From Actinomycetota bacterium (lineage in GTDB: Bacteria > Actinomycetota > Thermoleophilia > Gaiellales > Gaiellaceae): 47,086 nt of DNA. Where the stretch lies: NCBI GenBank assembly GCA_005883355.1, contig VAXG01000104.1, forward strand, positions 1-47,086, written 5' to 3'. Positions 20,329-28,024 of the stretch are shown here, piece by piece; positions within the stretch are counted from its first letter, which is position 1, and the number at the start of each line of letters is the position of its first letter. Made by a program: the position numbers and the translations under genes. The notes under the pieces were generated by a model. That model ran no database searches and had not been told where the DNA came from. It saw only the letters and a program-made list of their open reading frames with translations.

Positions 20329-20676
20329 GTGCAACGCCGGAACCGCCTGTCTCGCTCGCGAGACTTCGATGCTGTCTATCGCCAGGGACGCTCGACCTCG
20401 ACGAGGTTCCTCGTCCTCTACTGGTTCGAGCGCGAAGAGGAGCCGGGCGAGCCGAGGCTCGGGTTGGCGGTCCCGCGGGCGACGGGAAATGCCGTCGTCC
20501 GCAACCGGATCAAGCGGCAGCTGCGCGAGGTCTGGCGCGCCCGTCTGGAACGGGTTCCTGCCGGCCGGGACTACGTCTTGATCGCCAAGCCCGGCCTGTC
20601 GGAGGCGGTCGAGGCGAACGGCTTCGACTGGCTCGCGGAGCGCGTCGACGAAGTGCTTACGAAGGCCGCCGCATGA
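20329..20676 (+). CDS. rnpA: Ribonuclease P protein component
   Basis: Protein subunit of RNase P, which trims the 5' leader of pre-tRNAs together with the RNA subunit. 115 residues. The N-terminus RRNRLSRSRDFDAVYRQGRS and the RNR motif in VVRNRIKRQLREVWRARL (residues about 60-78) are diagnostic. GTG start 13 bases after the rpmH stop. Its stop overlaps the yidD start as ATGA. The RNA subunit gene is not in this window as far as I can see. Confidence 0.95.
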   Translation: MQRRNRLSRSRDFDAVYRQGRSTSTRFLVLYWFEREEEPGEPRLGLAVPRATGNAVVRNRIKRQLREVWRARLERVPAGRDYVLIAKPGLSEAVEANGFDWLAERVDEVLTKAAA

Positions 20677-20903
20677 GGTACGTGGGCGTCGCCGCAGTTT
20701 GGGCGTACCGGTTCACCCTGGCCCCGTTCCTCGGAGTCGGACAGTGCAAGTACCACCCGTCCTGCTCCCAGTACGCGATCGATGCGTACAAGGAGTTCGG
20801 CTTCTTCAAGGGGACTGTGCTCGCCGGCTGGCGCCTGCTCCGGTGCAACCCCTGGAGCGGCGGGGGCGTCGACTACGCCCGCGACCAGAAGGTCTTCAAG
20901 TGA
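20673..20903 (+). CDS. yidD: Membrane protein insertion efficiency factor YidD
   Basis: A 76-residue protein of the YidD family, thought to help YidC insert membrane proteins. Typical features are the Cys-rich core VGQCKYHPSCSQYAIDAYKE and the C-terminal WRLLRCNPWSGGGVDYARD. The N-terminal stretch forms an amphipathic or weak membrane helix. ATGA overlap with rnpA and GTGA overlap with yidC show coupling on both sides. Confidence 0.95.
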   Translation: MRYVGVAAVWAYRFTLAPFLGVGQCKYHPSCSQYAIDAYKEFGFFKGTVLAGWRLLRCNPWSGGGVDYARDQKVFK

Positions 20904-21718
20904 TCGTCGCGAGCATTCTCACGCCGCTCGAGGACCTGCTCCGGCACATCCTGAACGCGCTCCACTCGCTGGGCCTGCCCTGGGCCTGGTCGATCGTCGG
21001 GCTCACGATCATCGTGCGGATGCTGCTCGTGCCGCTGACGGTGAAGCAGATCCACTCGATGCAGAACATGCAGGCGCACGCCCCGCAAATGAAGGAGATC
21101 CAGCGGAAGTACAAGGGCGACCGGACGAAGCTCAACGAAGAGCTGATGAAGTTCTACAAGGAGAACAACATCAACCCGGCCGCCTCGTGTCTGCCGTTGG
21201 TGGCCCAGTTGCCGGTCTTCATCGGGCTCTTCTACACACTCCGACATTTCGCGAAGCACCCGCCGGCCGGCGACCTGTCGTGGCTGCACTTCGTCCCGAA
21301 CATCGCCAAGCATGCGAACAGCCACTGGTCAGGCTACGTCCTGCTGACGATCTACGTGCTCAGCCAGGTGGCGTCGACGTACTTCATGTCCGGGACGATG
21401 CAGAAGTCGCAGCGATATCTGATGCTGGTTCTGCCGTTCGTCTTCATCCCGTTCATCCTCAAATTCCCGACCGGCCTCGTCCTCTACTGGATGACGACGA
21501 ACCTCTGGACGGTCGGACAGGGCCTGATCACCCGCCGCTTGATGCCGAAGGTCGGCCCGCCATTCGGGTCGTCACCATCAGGCCCGAAGCGCTCGTCCCG
21601 CACTCCGCCCAAGCAGCCGCCTCCCGAAGGCGAGACGGCGAGCGCCGCGGCGCCCGCTCCGAAGCCGAGCAACGGCCCGCCCCGTCGCGTCAAGCGGAAG
21701 AAGAAAGCGCGCCGCTAG
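20900..21718 (+). CDS. yidC: Membrane protein insertase YidC/OxaI
   Basis: A 272-residue insertase of the short OxaI type, without the large periplasmic domain of Gram-negative YidC. Membrane segments are visible around WAWSIVGLTIIVRMLLVPLT, CLPLVAQLPVFIGLFYTL, YVLLTIYVLSQVASTYFM and LMLVLPFVFIPFILKFP. The cytoplasmic coiled loop MQNMQAHAPQMKEIQRKY is canonical. The C-terminus after GPPFGSSPSG is Pro/Lys/Arg-rich and ends RRVKRKKKARR, a basic tail suited to ribosome contact. I choose GTG at 20900, overlapping the yidD stop, rather than longer frames that run through yidD. Confidence 0.95.
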   Translation: MIVASILTPLEDLLRHILNALHSLGLPWAWSIVGLTIIVRMLLVPLTVKQIHSMQNMQAHAPQMKEIQRKYKGDRTKLNEELMKFYKENNINPAASCLPLVAQLPVFIGLFYTLRHFAKHPPAGDLSWLHFVPNIAKHANSHWSGYVLLTIYVLSQVASTYFMSGTMQKSQRYLMLVLPFVFIPFILKFPTGLVLYWMTTNLWTVGQGLITRRLMPKVGPPFGSSPSGPKRSSRTPPKQPPPEGETASAAAPAPKPSNGPPRRVKRKKKARR

Positions 21719-21720
21719 AG

Positions 21721-22401
21721 ATGGAGACCCAGGAGATCTCGGTCGAGGCGACCGGTGAGACGGTCGGCGAGGCGAAGTGGGCCGCGCTTCGAGAGCTCGA
21801 GAAACAGCACCCGGGTCTCGACAAGTCGGCCGTCCACTTCCAGGTCGTGACCGAGGGTGAGCGTGGCTTGCTCGGGGTCGGTTTCTCGCCGGCGAAGGTT
21901 GTCGCCACGGTCTCCGCCGGCGCGGCGGCCGCCGCGCCCGTCGACGAGTCCGAGTTGGCCGCGGAGACGCGCGCTCTCGTGACGAGAATCGTGGACGGCA
22001 TCGGTGTCAGTGGCCGGATCGACGTCAACGAGGATGACGAGGTCATCACGGTCTCCTGTGCCGGGCCCGACCTCGGCATGCTCATCGGCCGTCATGGACA
22101 GACGATCGACGCCGTTCAGTACCTCGCGAATGCAATCATGTGGCGGCGCCATCCACAGGATCGCAAGGAGGTCGTCGTGGATGCCGCGGGCTACCGCGAT
22201 CGCCGGCGCGTTGCGCTCGAATCGCTGGCAGTGCGCTCCGCCGAACGCGCGCTGTCGGACGACGAGCCCGTCGAGCTCGAGCCGATGACGGCGGTCGAGC
22301 GCAAGGTCGTCCATCTGCGTCTGAAGGAGTTCGACGGCGTGGAGACGACGAGCGAGGGCACCGAGCCCAATAGATTCGTCGTTGTCCATCCCGTTGCTTG
22401 A
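21721..22401 (+). CDS. jag: Jag / KhpB RNA-binding protein (Jag-N, KH, R3H)
   Basis: A 226-residue RNA-binding protein typical of the gene after yidC. The Jag-N domain (about residues 1-58) includes EISVEATGETVGEAKWAALR and GERGLLGVGFSPAKV. A KH domain at about 85-150 carries the GxxG-like LIGRHGQTIDAVQYLANAIM. The R3H domain occupies the C-terminal 70 residues, with MTAVERKVVHLRLKEF holding the Arg-x3-His. KhpB homologues bind many RNAs and influence cell division in Firmicutes; its role here is inferred. ATG two bases after the yidC stop; the 3' end overlaps rsmG. Confidence 0.93.
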   Translation: METQEISVEATGETVGEAKWAALRELEKQHPGLDKSAVHFQVVTEGERGLLGVGFSPAKVVATVSAGAAAAAPVDESELAAETRALVTRIVDGIGVSGRIDVNEDDEVITVSCAGPDLGMLIGRHGQTIDAVQYLANAIMWRRHPQDRKEVVVDAAGYRDRRRVALESLAVRSAERALSDDEPVELEPMTAVERKVVHLRLKEFDGVETTSEGTEPNRFVVVHPVA

Positions 22402-22966
22402 CGACTGGCTTCGAGCGCTCGTCGCGACTCCAGGCCTGACCGGAATCAGCGATCTCGACGAGGCACGCCGGGTGTTGTTGGAAGACTCGTTGCGCGGTGT
22501 GAACCTCGTCTCTGGGTTCGAAGGGCCGATCGTCGACGTGGGCTCGGGAGGAGGCGTACCGGGGATCCCTCTTGCGGCCTCTCTTCCGGATCGTGAGGTA
22601 ACGCTGCTCGAAGCGATCGGCCGCAAGTGTGACTTCTTGCGGGAGTGGGCGCCTCCGAATGTCGCCGTCGTTCAGGGTCGGGCGGAGGAGCAGCAGCCAG
22701 ATCGCTATGGAGTCGCTGTTGCGAAGGCACTCGCGAAACCGCCGACCGCCGCCGAATGGTGTCTGCCGCTCGTTCGCCCGGGCGGCGCCGTCGTCCTCTG
22801 GGTGGGACCGAGCGCCGACACCGACCGCATTGCCCGTGTCGCCGAACAGGTCGGCGGCGAACTTGCGGAATCCCAGGACGGGCTAGTGGTTTTGCGCAAA
22901 GTGCAGCCGACTCCTGCAGGCTTTCCACGGCGAACCGGAGTCGCGAGTAAGCGTCCGTTGGGCTGA
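22382..22966 (+). CDS. rsmG: 16S rRNA (guanine-N7) methyltransferase RsmG
   Basis: Methylates G527 (E. coli numbering) of 16S rRNA with S-adenosylmethionine. 194 residues. The SAM motif is PIVDVGSGGGVPGIPLA at about residues 49-65, followed by VTLLEAIGRKCDFLREW. It lacks part of the usual N-terminal helix (MSIPLLDDWLRAL), so it is somewhat shorter than the 210-240 typical residues. The start is TTG at 22382, within jag; TTG at 22394 is an alternative. In other bacteria loss of RsmG gives low-level streptomycin resistance. Confidence 0.92.
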   Translation: MSIPLLDDWLRALVATPGLTGISDLDEARRVLLEDSLRGVNLVSGFEGPIVDVGSGGGVPGIPLAASLPDREVTLLEAIGRKCDFLREWAPPNVAVVQGRAEEQQPDRYGVAVAKALAKPPTAAEWCLPLVRPGGAVVLWVGPSADTDRIARVAEQVGGELAESQDGLVVLRKVQPTPAGFPRRTGVASKRPLG

Positions 22967-22967
22967 G

Positions 22968-22973
22968 TACTCT
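22968..22973 (+). promoter_or_regulatory. Putative -10 element of parA
   Basis: TACTCT lies 6 bases before the parA GTG, with no Shine-Dalgarno sequence, which suggests a leaderless parAB mRNA starting at the end of rsmG. Inferred. Confidence 0.45.
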
Positions 22974-22979
22974 GGCCAG

Positions 22980-23732
22980 GTGGCGAAGGTCTACGCGCTG
23001 GCGAACCAGAAGGGCGGCGTCGGCAAGACGACGACTGCGATCAATCTCGCGGCGTGCCTCGCGGAGGCGGGCGAGCCGGCCCTCGTCATCGATCTCGATC
23101 CGCAGGCGAACGCCACCTCAGGGCTGGGCGAGCGGGCGAACGGAACGTCGACGTACGACCTGCTCGACGGTGTGCCGCTGCGAGACCTCGCAAAGCCGAC
23201 GAAGTTTCAGAACCTCCACCTGATTCCGGCGAAGCCGGATCTCGCCGGCGCGACGGTCGAGCTGACCCGCCACAGCGAGGGGGAGACCTACCTGCGCCAG
23301 GCTCTGGCTTCGGACATCGACCGCTATTCGTTCGTCTTTCTCGATTGCCCGCCGTCGTTCGGGCCGTTGACGGTGAACGCGCTCGCCGCCGCCGACCGGG
23401 TGCTGATCCCGGTGCAGGCCGAGTACTACGCGCTCGAAGGCCTCTCACAGCTCGTGCAGTCGATCAACCTCGTGAAGGTGCGGCTGAATCCGCGGCTCGC
23501 GGTCGGAGGCGTCCTGCTGACCATGGTCGACGGGCGGACGCGTCTGTCGGCGGATGTCGAGGCCGAGGTGCGCAAGCACTTCGGCGAGCTGGTGTTCACG
23601 CAGACGGTCCCGCGCTCGGTGCGGCTCGCTGAAGCGCCGAGTCACGGCCTGCCCGCAATCGCGTACGACCGCCGCTCGCGCGGCGCGGACGCCTACTGGA
23701 AGGTGGCGATGGAGCTTGTCGACCGCGCCTGA
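22980..23732 (+). CDS. parA: Chromosome partitioning ATPase ParA (Soj)
   Basis: A 250-residue Walker-type ATPase that moves ParB-parS complexes and segregates origins. The deviant Walker A KGGVGKTTTAINLAA lies at residues 11-25, Walker A' LVIDLDPQANATSGLG at about 36-51, and Walker B FVFLDCPPSFGPLT near residue 117-130. There is no N-terminal DNA-binding domain, as in chromosomal Soj-type proteins. Start GTG at 22980 preceded by a -10-like TACTCT. The gene overlaps parB and lies about 2.8 kb from the probable origin, as expected for chromosomal parAB. Confidence 0.96.
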   Translation: MAKVYALANQKGGVGKTTTAINLAACLAEAGEPALVIDLDPQANATSGLGERANGTSTYDLLDGVPLRDLAKPTKFQNLHLIPAKPDLAGATVELTRHSEGETYLRQALASDIDRYSFVFLDCPPSFGPLTVNALAAADRVLIPVQAEYYALEGLSQLVQSINLVKVRLNPRLAVGGVLLTMVDGRTRLSADVEAEVRKHFGELVFTQTVPRSVRLAEAPSHGLPAIAYDRRSRGADAYWKVAMELVDRA

Positions 23733-24561
23733 AAGAAAGGGCCTCGGCAGAGGCCTCGAGGTATTGCTGGGCGGCGCGACGGCGAGCGAGCTCGCCGAGC
23801 TTCCCGTCGACGCGATTCACCCGAACCCGCGGCAGCCGCGGCGACGGTTCGATTCGGAAGCCGGTGCAGGTCTTGCCGACTCGGTGCGTGCGCAGGGCGT
23901 CGTCCAACCGGTGCTCGTTCGCCCACGGACCGCCGGTGGCTACGAGCTGATCGCCGGCGAGCGCCGCTGGCGTGCGGCGCGTGATGCCAAGCTGACGACG
24001 GTGCCGGCGGTCGTGCGTGAAGCCGACGACCGGGACACGCTCCTCCTCGGCCTCGTCGAGAACGTGGCGCGCGAAGATCTCTCGCCGGTCGAGGAAGCGC
24101 GCGCGTTCGCGGTCGTCCTCGACGAGTTCGGCCTCTCACTAGGAGAGCTCGCCGAGCGAGTCGGCAAGTCGAAGCCGGCTGTGTCCAACCGAGTGCGGTT
24201 GCTCGAGTTGCCCGAGGACGTGCTGAAGATGGTCGAGCGGGGCCAACTGACCGAAGGCCATGCGCGGGCCGTGCTCGCCGTGCCGGATCACGAGGGCCGC
24301 CGCGCGCTGGCACGAAAGATCGTCCAGAAGGGCATGTCGGTACGTGCGGCCGAGAGGGCCGCTCGCTGGGCCGGAGCCAAGACGAAGCAGCGCCGCCAGA
24401 CGACGAAGCTCGATCCGGCGCTCGTCGCCCGCGGGAAGACTGCAGCCGACCGAATCACCGGTTTCTCCAGTCGAATCGTCTCGAATCGTCTCGAAATCTC
24501 TTTCGCCGACGAGCCCGAGCTCGAAGAGCTCGTCGAGGCGCTGGAGAAAGCAGCGAAGTAG
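23716..24561 (+). CDS. parB: Chromosome partitioning protein ParB
   Basis: CTP-dependent clamp that loads at parS sites, 281 residues. The N-terminus ERKGLGRGLEVLLGG is typical; the catalytic/CTP-binding segments are HPNPRQPRRRF and GYELIAGERRWRAARDAKLT; the helix-turn-helix is LGELAERVGKSKPAVSNRVR; the C-terminus (ELEELVEALEKAAK) should dimerise. The start is TTG at 23716, inside the end of parA, giving MSTAPERKGLGRGL. I do not see a clear parS site (TGTTTCACGTGAAACA-like) in this window. Confidence 0.95.
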   Translation: MSTAPERKGLGRGLEVLLGGATASELAELPVDAIHPNPRQPRRRFDSEAGAGLADSVRAQGVVQPVLVRPRTAGGYELIAGERRWRAARDAKLTTVPAVVREADDRDTLLLGLVENVAREDLSPVEEARAFAVVLDEFGLSLGELAERVGKSKPAVSNRVRLLELPEDVLKMVERGQLTEGHARAVLAVPDHEGRRALARKIVQKGMSVRAAERAARWAGAKTKQRRQTTKLDPALVARGKTAADRITGFSSRIVSNRLEISFADEPELEELVEALEKAAK

Positions 24562-24600
24562 CCGTATCCCGTTGGGCGCCCGGCTCGTTCAACGGTTGAC

Positions 24601-24849
24601 ATGCTCGGACTGTGGCTGAGCGACATGGAGTCCCTCGAGGCGATCTCTCAAGACGACGAGGCGAAGCGGATCTTCCTCCGCATGGCAGCGATGTCGCGTG
24701 ACGGCCAGATGGGGAGCTTCCTGAACGAGGTGGCCCGCGACGAGGAGCTCGACGACGAGACGAAGGGCACGCTGAAGGAGCTCGCCGAGGACGACACGTT
24801 CCTGCTGGCGGTAGAGGACTACCTCCAGCGCACGACGGTCCTGCACTAA
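24601..24849 (+). CDS. Small acidic hypothetical protein
   Basis: Not recognised. 82 residues (74 from an alternative ATG at 24625), acidic and strongly helical in character, with no Cys, signal or membrane segment. The central stretch has charged heptad-like spacing (FLNEVARDEELDDETKGTLK). It follows parB by 39 bases and ends before a bidirectional hairpin terminator. No Shine-Dalgarno sequence is evident. Third-position GC is consistent with coding. Function unknown. Confidence 0.6.
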   Translation: MLGLWLSDMESLEAISQDDEAKRIFLRMAAMSRDGQMGSFLNEVARDEELDDETKGTLKELAEDDTFLLAVEDYLQRTTVLH

Positions 24850-24930
24850 GAAGGATCTTGAAGCCAGACCCGCAGCCGCGCTCGACATGCGCGAGCGCGG
24901 CCGGAGACGTTTCTCGGAATAGAACGCCGC

Positions 24931-24968
24931 AAAAAGTCATCATGGCCCGCGGAGCGGGCCGGACTTTT
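24931..24968. terminator. Bidirectional intrinsic terminator
   Basis: Stem GGCCCGC-GGA-GCGGGCC (24944-24960) flanked by AAAAGTC on the left and GACTTTT on the right, which extend the stem and supply a T tract in either direction. It can stop both the plus-strand gene at 24601 and the minus-strand tRNA gene. Confidence 0.8.
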
Positions 24969-24977
24969 CGCGGTGAA

Positions 24978-25051
24978 TGGGCGATCGTGGATTCGAACCA
25001 CGGACCTCCGCCTTATCAGAGCGGCGCTCTAACCAACTGAGCTAATCGCCC
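24978..25051 (-). tRNA. tRNA-Ile (anticodon GAT)
   Basis: On the minus strand a complete 74-base cloverleaf: acceptor GGGCGAT paired with ATCGCCC, D arm GCTC...GAGC, anticodon stem CCGCT/GGCGG (one mismatch-type T-G pair) around the loop CTGATAA with anticodon GAT, T arm CGTGG-TTCGAAT-CCACG, discriminator A. The 3' CCA is not encoded. Downstream, on the minus strand, lies a strong hairpin terminator. Confidence 0.97.
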
Positions 25052-25083
25052 GCGAGAGGCTGGATTGTAGCCTGGCGTTTCCC

Positions 25084-25089
25084 TATGCT
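25084..25089 (+). promoter_or_regulatory. Putative -10 element of the CBS-domain gene
   Basis: TATGCT lies 6 bases before the ATG at 25096, with no Shine-Dalgarno sequence, matching the leaderless pattern seen at parA and birA. Inferred. Confidence 0.45.
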
Positions 25090-25095
25090 CGCCCG

Positions 25096-25479
25096 ATGGC
25101 AACGCTCGGCGAGGTGATGACGACGGACGTGCTCACGGTCGCGCCCGAGGACACGATCGGCGAGGCGGCTCAGAAGATGACCGACCAGGGCGTCGGTGCC
25201 GTCGTGGTCTCCGACTTCGGTCGCATGATCGGGATCTTCACCGAACGCGATCTCATGCGTGCGGTCGCCGGCCGAGTGCATTCCAGCGAGGCGCGTGTGC
25301 GTGAGTGGATGACGCCCGATCCCGTGACGATGACCGAGGACGCGTCGGTCGAGGAAGCCGGGCAGACGATGGTCGACCGCGGCTTCCGTCACATCCCGGT
25401 CGTCGCGGGTGAGCGTGCAGTCGGCATCGTCAGCATTCGCGACGTTGCCGAATGGCGTTTGAAAGAACGCTCCGACTAA
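25096..25479 (+). CDS. CBS-domain pair protein
   Basis: A 127-residue stand-alone Bateman module. The two CBS motifs span about residues 1-60 (MTTDVLTVAPEDTIGEAAQK, GIFTERDLMRAVAG) and 65-127 (WMTPDPVTMTEDASVEEAGQ, GIVSIRDVAEWRLKERSD). Such proteins sense adenine nucleotides or similar ligands and regulate partners in trans; no partner can be named from context. Start ATG at 25096 directly after a -10-like hexamer. Cytoplasmic, no other domain. Confidence 0.92.
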   Translation: MATLGEVMTTDVLTVAPEDTIGEAAQKMTDQGVGAVVVSDFGRMIGIFTERDLMRAVAGRVHSSEARVREWMTPDPVTMTEDASVEEAGQTMVDRGFRHIPVVAGERAVGIVSIRDVAEWRLKERSD

Positions 25480-25540
25480 GGGATACCGCAACGCCGCCGG
25501 ACTGCCGATGCCGCTAGCGGCGTTTGTCCTCACTGCGGCT

Positions 25541-25699
25541 ATGAAGATCGGAGACCTCGTTACCTACCAGGGTCGTGCCTACGTGCTCCGTGGGCTCGAG
25601 CCCATGAGCGTGCCCAACCGGCGCGTCGAGCTCGAGGATTCCGAGACCGGCGAGGTCATCGTCGTGCCCCTTGCAGAGGTTTCGCCGCAAGACCCCTGA
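25541..25699 (+). CDS. Small conserved-looking hypothetical protein
   Basis: Not recognised by name. 52 residues from the ATG at 25541: MKIGDLVTYQGRAYVLRGLE, then VELEDSETGEVIVVPLAEV. The alternating hydrophobic pattern suggests a small all-beta (SH3-like) fold of the sort found in short regulatory or hypervariable add-on proteins. A frame start at 25508 would add 11 less plausible residues. It precedes the BFN-domain gene by 20 bases on the same strand and may be co-transcribed with it. Confidence 0.6.
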   Translation: MKIGDLVTYQGRAYVLRGLEPMSVPNRRVELEDSETGEVIVVPLAEVSPQDP

Positions 25700-25719
25700 G
25701 CTACCATCAGAGCACGCCC

Positions 25720-26226
25720 ATGCAGGAGATGCAGATCTACGGGGTCAGCTTCGATCTGGTCGGCAAGCAGCCGATCGTGCTGCTCAAGACTGCCGAGGGA
25801 AACAAATTCCTGCCGATCTGGATCGGCCACCCGGAGGCCGCCGCGATTCTCATGAAGCTCCAGAGTGCGTCCACGCCGAGGCCCATGACTCACGACCTCG
25901 TGACCGACATGCTCGACCAGCTCGGAGCTCAGGTGACACGCATCACCGTGACCGAGCTGCGCGAGAACACGTTCTACGCGCAGATCACCGTTCAGCTCGA
26001 TGGTTCGGAGATCGAGGTCGACTCGCGGCCGTCGGACGCAATCGCACTCGCAATTCGTGCGGAGGCGCCGATCTTCGCCGCCGACGACGTGATCGAGGAG
26101 TCGGCGATCGAGTTCGAGGGCGAAGAGGTGACCGAGGAGGAGATCGAGTCACGGGTCTCCGAGTTCAAGCAGTTCCTCGACGAAGTGACGCCCGACGAGT
26201 TCGCGATCGAGCCGGAAGAGGATTAG
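25720..26226 (+). CDS. Bifunctional nuclease (BFN, DUF151) family protein
   Basis: A 168-residue protein with the BFN/DUF151 domain across about residues 1-130: GKQPIVLLKTAEGNKFLPIW, IGHPEAAAILMKLQ, RPMTHDLVTDML, RENTFYAQITVQLDG and DSRPSDAIALAIRAEAPIF, the last being the family signature. A very acidic tail follows (EGEEVTEEEIESRVSEFKQF). Plant homologues degrade RNA and DNA; the bacterial role is not established. ATG at 25720. It converges on the lipoprotein gene with only 9 bases between stop codons. Confidence 0.9.
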   Translation: MQEMQIYGVSFDLVGKQPIVLLKTAEGNKFLPIWIGHPEAAAILMKLQSASTPRPMTHDLVTDMLDQLGAQVTRITVTELRENTFYAQITVQLDGSEIEVDSRPSDAIALAIRAEAPIFAADDVIEESAIEFEGEEVTEEEIESRVSEFKQFLDEVTPDEFAIEPEED

Positions 26227-26235
26227 CCGCGCTTC

Positions 26236-26799
26236 TCACGGCCGTCCCGGCCACTTCAGAGTGACCGGCTTGCTGCTACGTGGAAGCGCGATCAGCAGGA
26301 ACGGGTACGTCACGCGAGCCTGCACGGCGTCGCCTAGAGACGGGGTTCGTTCGTGAACCACCACCACGATGCGGTCGCCCAGATCCTGAACTCGTAGCAC
26401 CTGAAGCTCGTAGCCACTGCTCGATCGCGGTCCCGCCGCAACCAGGTAGATCTCGCTGCGCTTGAAGTCGATCCTCGGCAGGCGGATCGTTCGGCCCGGG
26501 TTGTTCTGCTCGAGCACGTCGAGGAGCGCCGTCCGGTTGCGGAAGACGTCTCGCCTGATCCTGGTGAACTCGAGCCGGCCGGTCTGTTGGGTCAGGTCCA
26601 CGTACGGAACGTCGCGCGGGCTCGTGCCGCAACCTGCGAGTAGCAGCAACGAGAGCGCGACGACGCTAGTACACGTAGACCGTCTCGCCGTACGGAACGG
26701 TCCGGTAGAGAAACGGTGCGACCCACATCGGGATCCGCACGCAACCGTGGCTGGCCGGGTAAGGCGGGACCGAGGGGTTGCCGTGGATCGCATAGCCAC
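26236..26799 (-). CDS. PrcB-like lipoprotein, start codon unresolved
   Basis: A lipoprotein: the hydrophobic run SVVALSLLLLAGC has an LAGC lipobox with the lipidated Cys at 26629-26631. The mature part (about 130 residues) resembles the protease-complex PrcB C-terminal domain: [60 protein letters not shown]. It follows the L,D-transpeptidase gene. The natural start is unclear: a normal signal peptide would begin near RTARRSTCTS (about 26691-26697), but no ATG, GTG or TTG lies there. The only upstream ones (26799 or 26793) give an odd 45-residue leader inside the previous gene. Coordinates give the longest frame; the real protein is probably shorter. Confidence 0.72.
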   Translation of the reverse strand: MAMRSTATPRSRLTRPATVACGSRCGSHRFSTGPFRTARRSTCTSVVALSLLLLAGCGTSPRDVPYVDLTQQTGRLEFTRIRRDVFRNRTALLDVLEQNNPGRTIRLPRIDFKRSEIYLVAAGPRSSSGYELQVLRVQDLGDRIVVVVHERTPSLGDAVQARVTYPFLLIALPRSSKPVTLKWPGRP

Positions 26800-28024
26800 C
26801 CGTGAAGTACAGCGGGTCGTAGAGAGTTCCGAGCGGACTGGGATCGAAGCCGACCACCTTGCGGTAGACCGCGAACCGTCCGACGGGGGTGAACGTGCCG
26901 GCCACGCCTGCGGTCGAGATCGGGACGATCAGGCCTACCCTCGCGGCCCGGACGACGTAAAGCACCTGCAATCCCTTGTTCACCTCGATGTGCGCGGCCG
27001 GCTGAGCGAACCGGGGCAGCGCGGTGCGGGGGCTCGCCAGCGCCCGCCAGAAGCGCGCATCGACGACGCCTGTGCGCTGCAGGCCGTGAACCTTTTCGAA
27101 GGCGTAGACCGCGTCGAGCATGCGACCGTCGAATGTCCCCCCGGAGGGAGCTGCGTAATGCAGACGCCGGAGCTGTTCGCCGAGTTGCGAGACCGCGAGA
27201 CCGCGGCCGCCCAGGGCCAGCCGCGGGAGAACGACGTCTGCCCGGAGGTTGCGGACCGTGCCGACGTAGCCCTCGGTCGGAATCACCTCTGTGCGAATCC
27301 GGTAGGAAGCGAGACGGTGCGTATCGAGCTTGATCCGCACGCGGCCGGTGAAGGTGCGGTCGACCAGAACGTCCTGGCCGCGCGCGATGTTCACCGCAAG
27401 CGTCCCGGCGCCCGCCGGCACGAGCCGTGCCTCGAACCAGAAGCGGCTGTCACGCGCGCCGCTCCCCGTCAGGCCCATGACGAGCTTCGGAACGACGCGT
27501 AGCGCGAGCGGCGCGGACTGTGCACGGTTGCTCGTGACGATGTACTCGCCTGGACGTTTGACGAGCGTCGCGATCGAATAGCGGCCGTCGGCGAGCGTCC
27601 TCGCTGAAGCGACCTTTCCCTGCGGTCCGATGAGGGAAACGCCGAGCCCCCGCTCGGCGGGGACGAGCGCACCGCGGAAGGCGACGCGCCGACCGTATCT
27701 AGCGGGGCTCGGACCGGCGAGAGTGAGCCCGTAGGCGGTGACCGTTGCTGTCTGGTTCGTGGCCTCGCCCTCGTCGGAGCGGGCCGTGAGGGTCGCGGTC
27801 CACCGGCCGGGCGCGTAGGTGTGCTCGACCGTCTGTCCGTCCGCGGAGCTGCCGTCGCCGAAGTCCCAGTGGTACGAGGCGGCTGCGCCGGTTGCGGCGA
27901 AGGTGACGTGCAGCGGAGCCGGCCCGGTCGGCGGTGTTGTCTGAACGGAGATCAGTGGGGCCGCCCCCGTCGCAGCCGGAACGAGGATCAGAAGCGCGGC
28001 AGCACAAGCCAGACCCCGGCGCAC
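26666..28024 (-). CDS. Secreted L,D-transpeptidase with PKD and peptidoglycan-binding domains
   Basis: A 452-residue exported protein. Signal peptide MRRGLACAAALLILVPAATG; PKD domain at about 25-100 (YHWDFGDGSSADGQTVEHTY); an Ig-like middle region; a PG_binding_1 domain around 285-330 (AVSQLGEQLRRLHYAAPSGG, AFEKVHGLQRTGVVD); then a YkuD catalytic domain ending in SHGCVRIPMWVAPFL, where His and Cys of the SHGC motif are the active residues. It should form 3-3 or anchor cross-links in peptidoglycan. GTG start at 28024 overlaps the CPBP gene by 37 bases. Part of a coupled envelope operon. Confidence 0.93.
   Translation of the reverse strand: MRRGLACAAALLILVPAATGAAPLISVQTTPPTGPAPLHVTFAATGAAASYHWDFGDGSSADGQTVEHTYAPGRWTATLTARSDEGEATNQTATVTAYGLTLAGPSPARYGRRVAFRGALVPAERGLGVSLIGPQGKVASARTLADGRYSIATLVKRPGEYIVTSNRAQSAPLALRVVPKLVMGLTGSGARDSRFWFEARLVPAGAGTLAVNIARGQDVLVDRTFTGRVRIKLDTHRLASYRIRTEVIPTEGYVGTVRNLRADVVLPRLALGGRGLAVSQLGEQLRRLHYAAPSGGTFDGRMLDAVYAFEKVHGLQRTGVVDARFWRALASPRTALPRFAQPAAHIEVNKGLQVLYVVRAARVGLIVPISTAGVAGTFTPVGRFAVYRKVVGFDPSPLGTLYDPLYFTGGYAIHGNPSVPPYPASHGCVRIPMWVAPFLYRTVPYGETVYVY

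Noticed and set aside
20782-21720. Upstream extension of the jag frame through yidC
   Set aside because: Low-complexity and out of phase with yidC; the Jag-N domain begins at the ATG at 21721.
24596-24601. TTGACA as a -35 element for the small gene after parB
   Set aside because: No -10-like hexamer lies 16-18 bases downstream, and the hexamer includes the start codon itself.
24944-24960. Fourth copy of the double-hairpin repeat
   Set aside because: GGCCCGC/GCGGGCC resembles hairpin B only in composition; it has A and T tracts and no hairpin A, so it is an intrinsic terminator.
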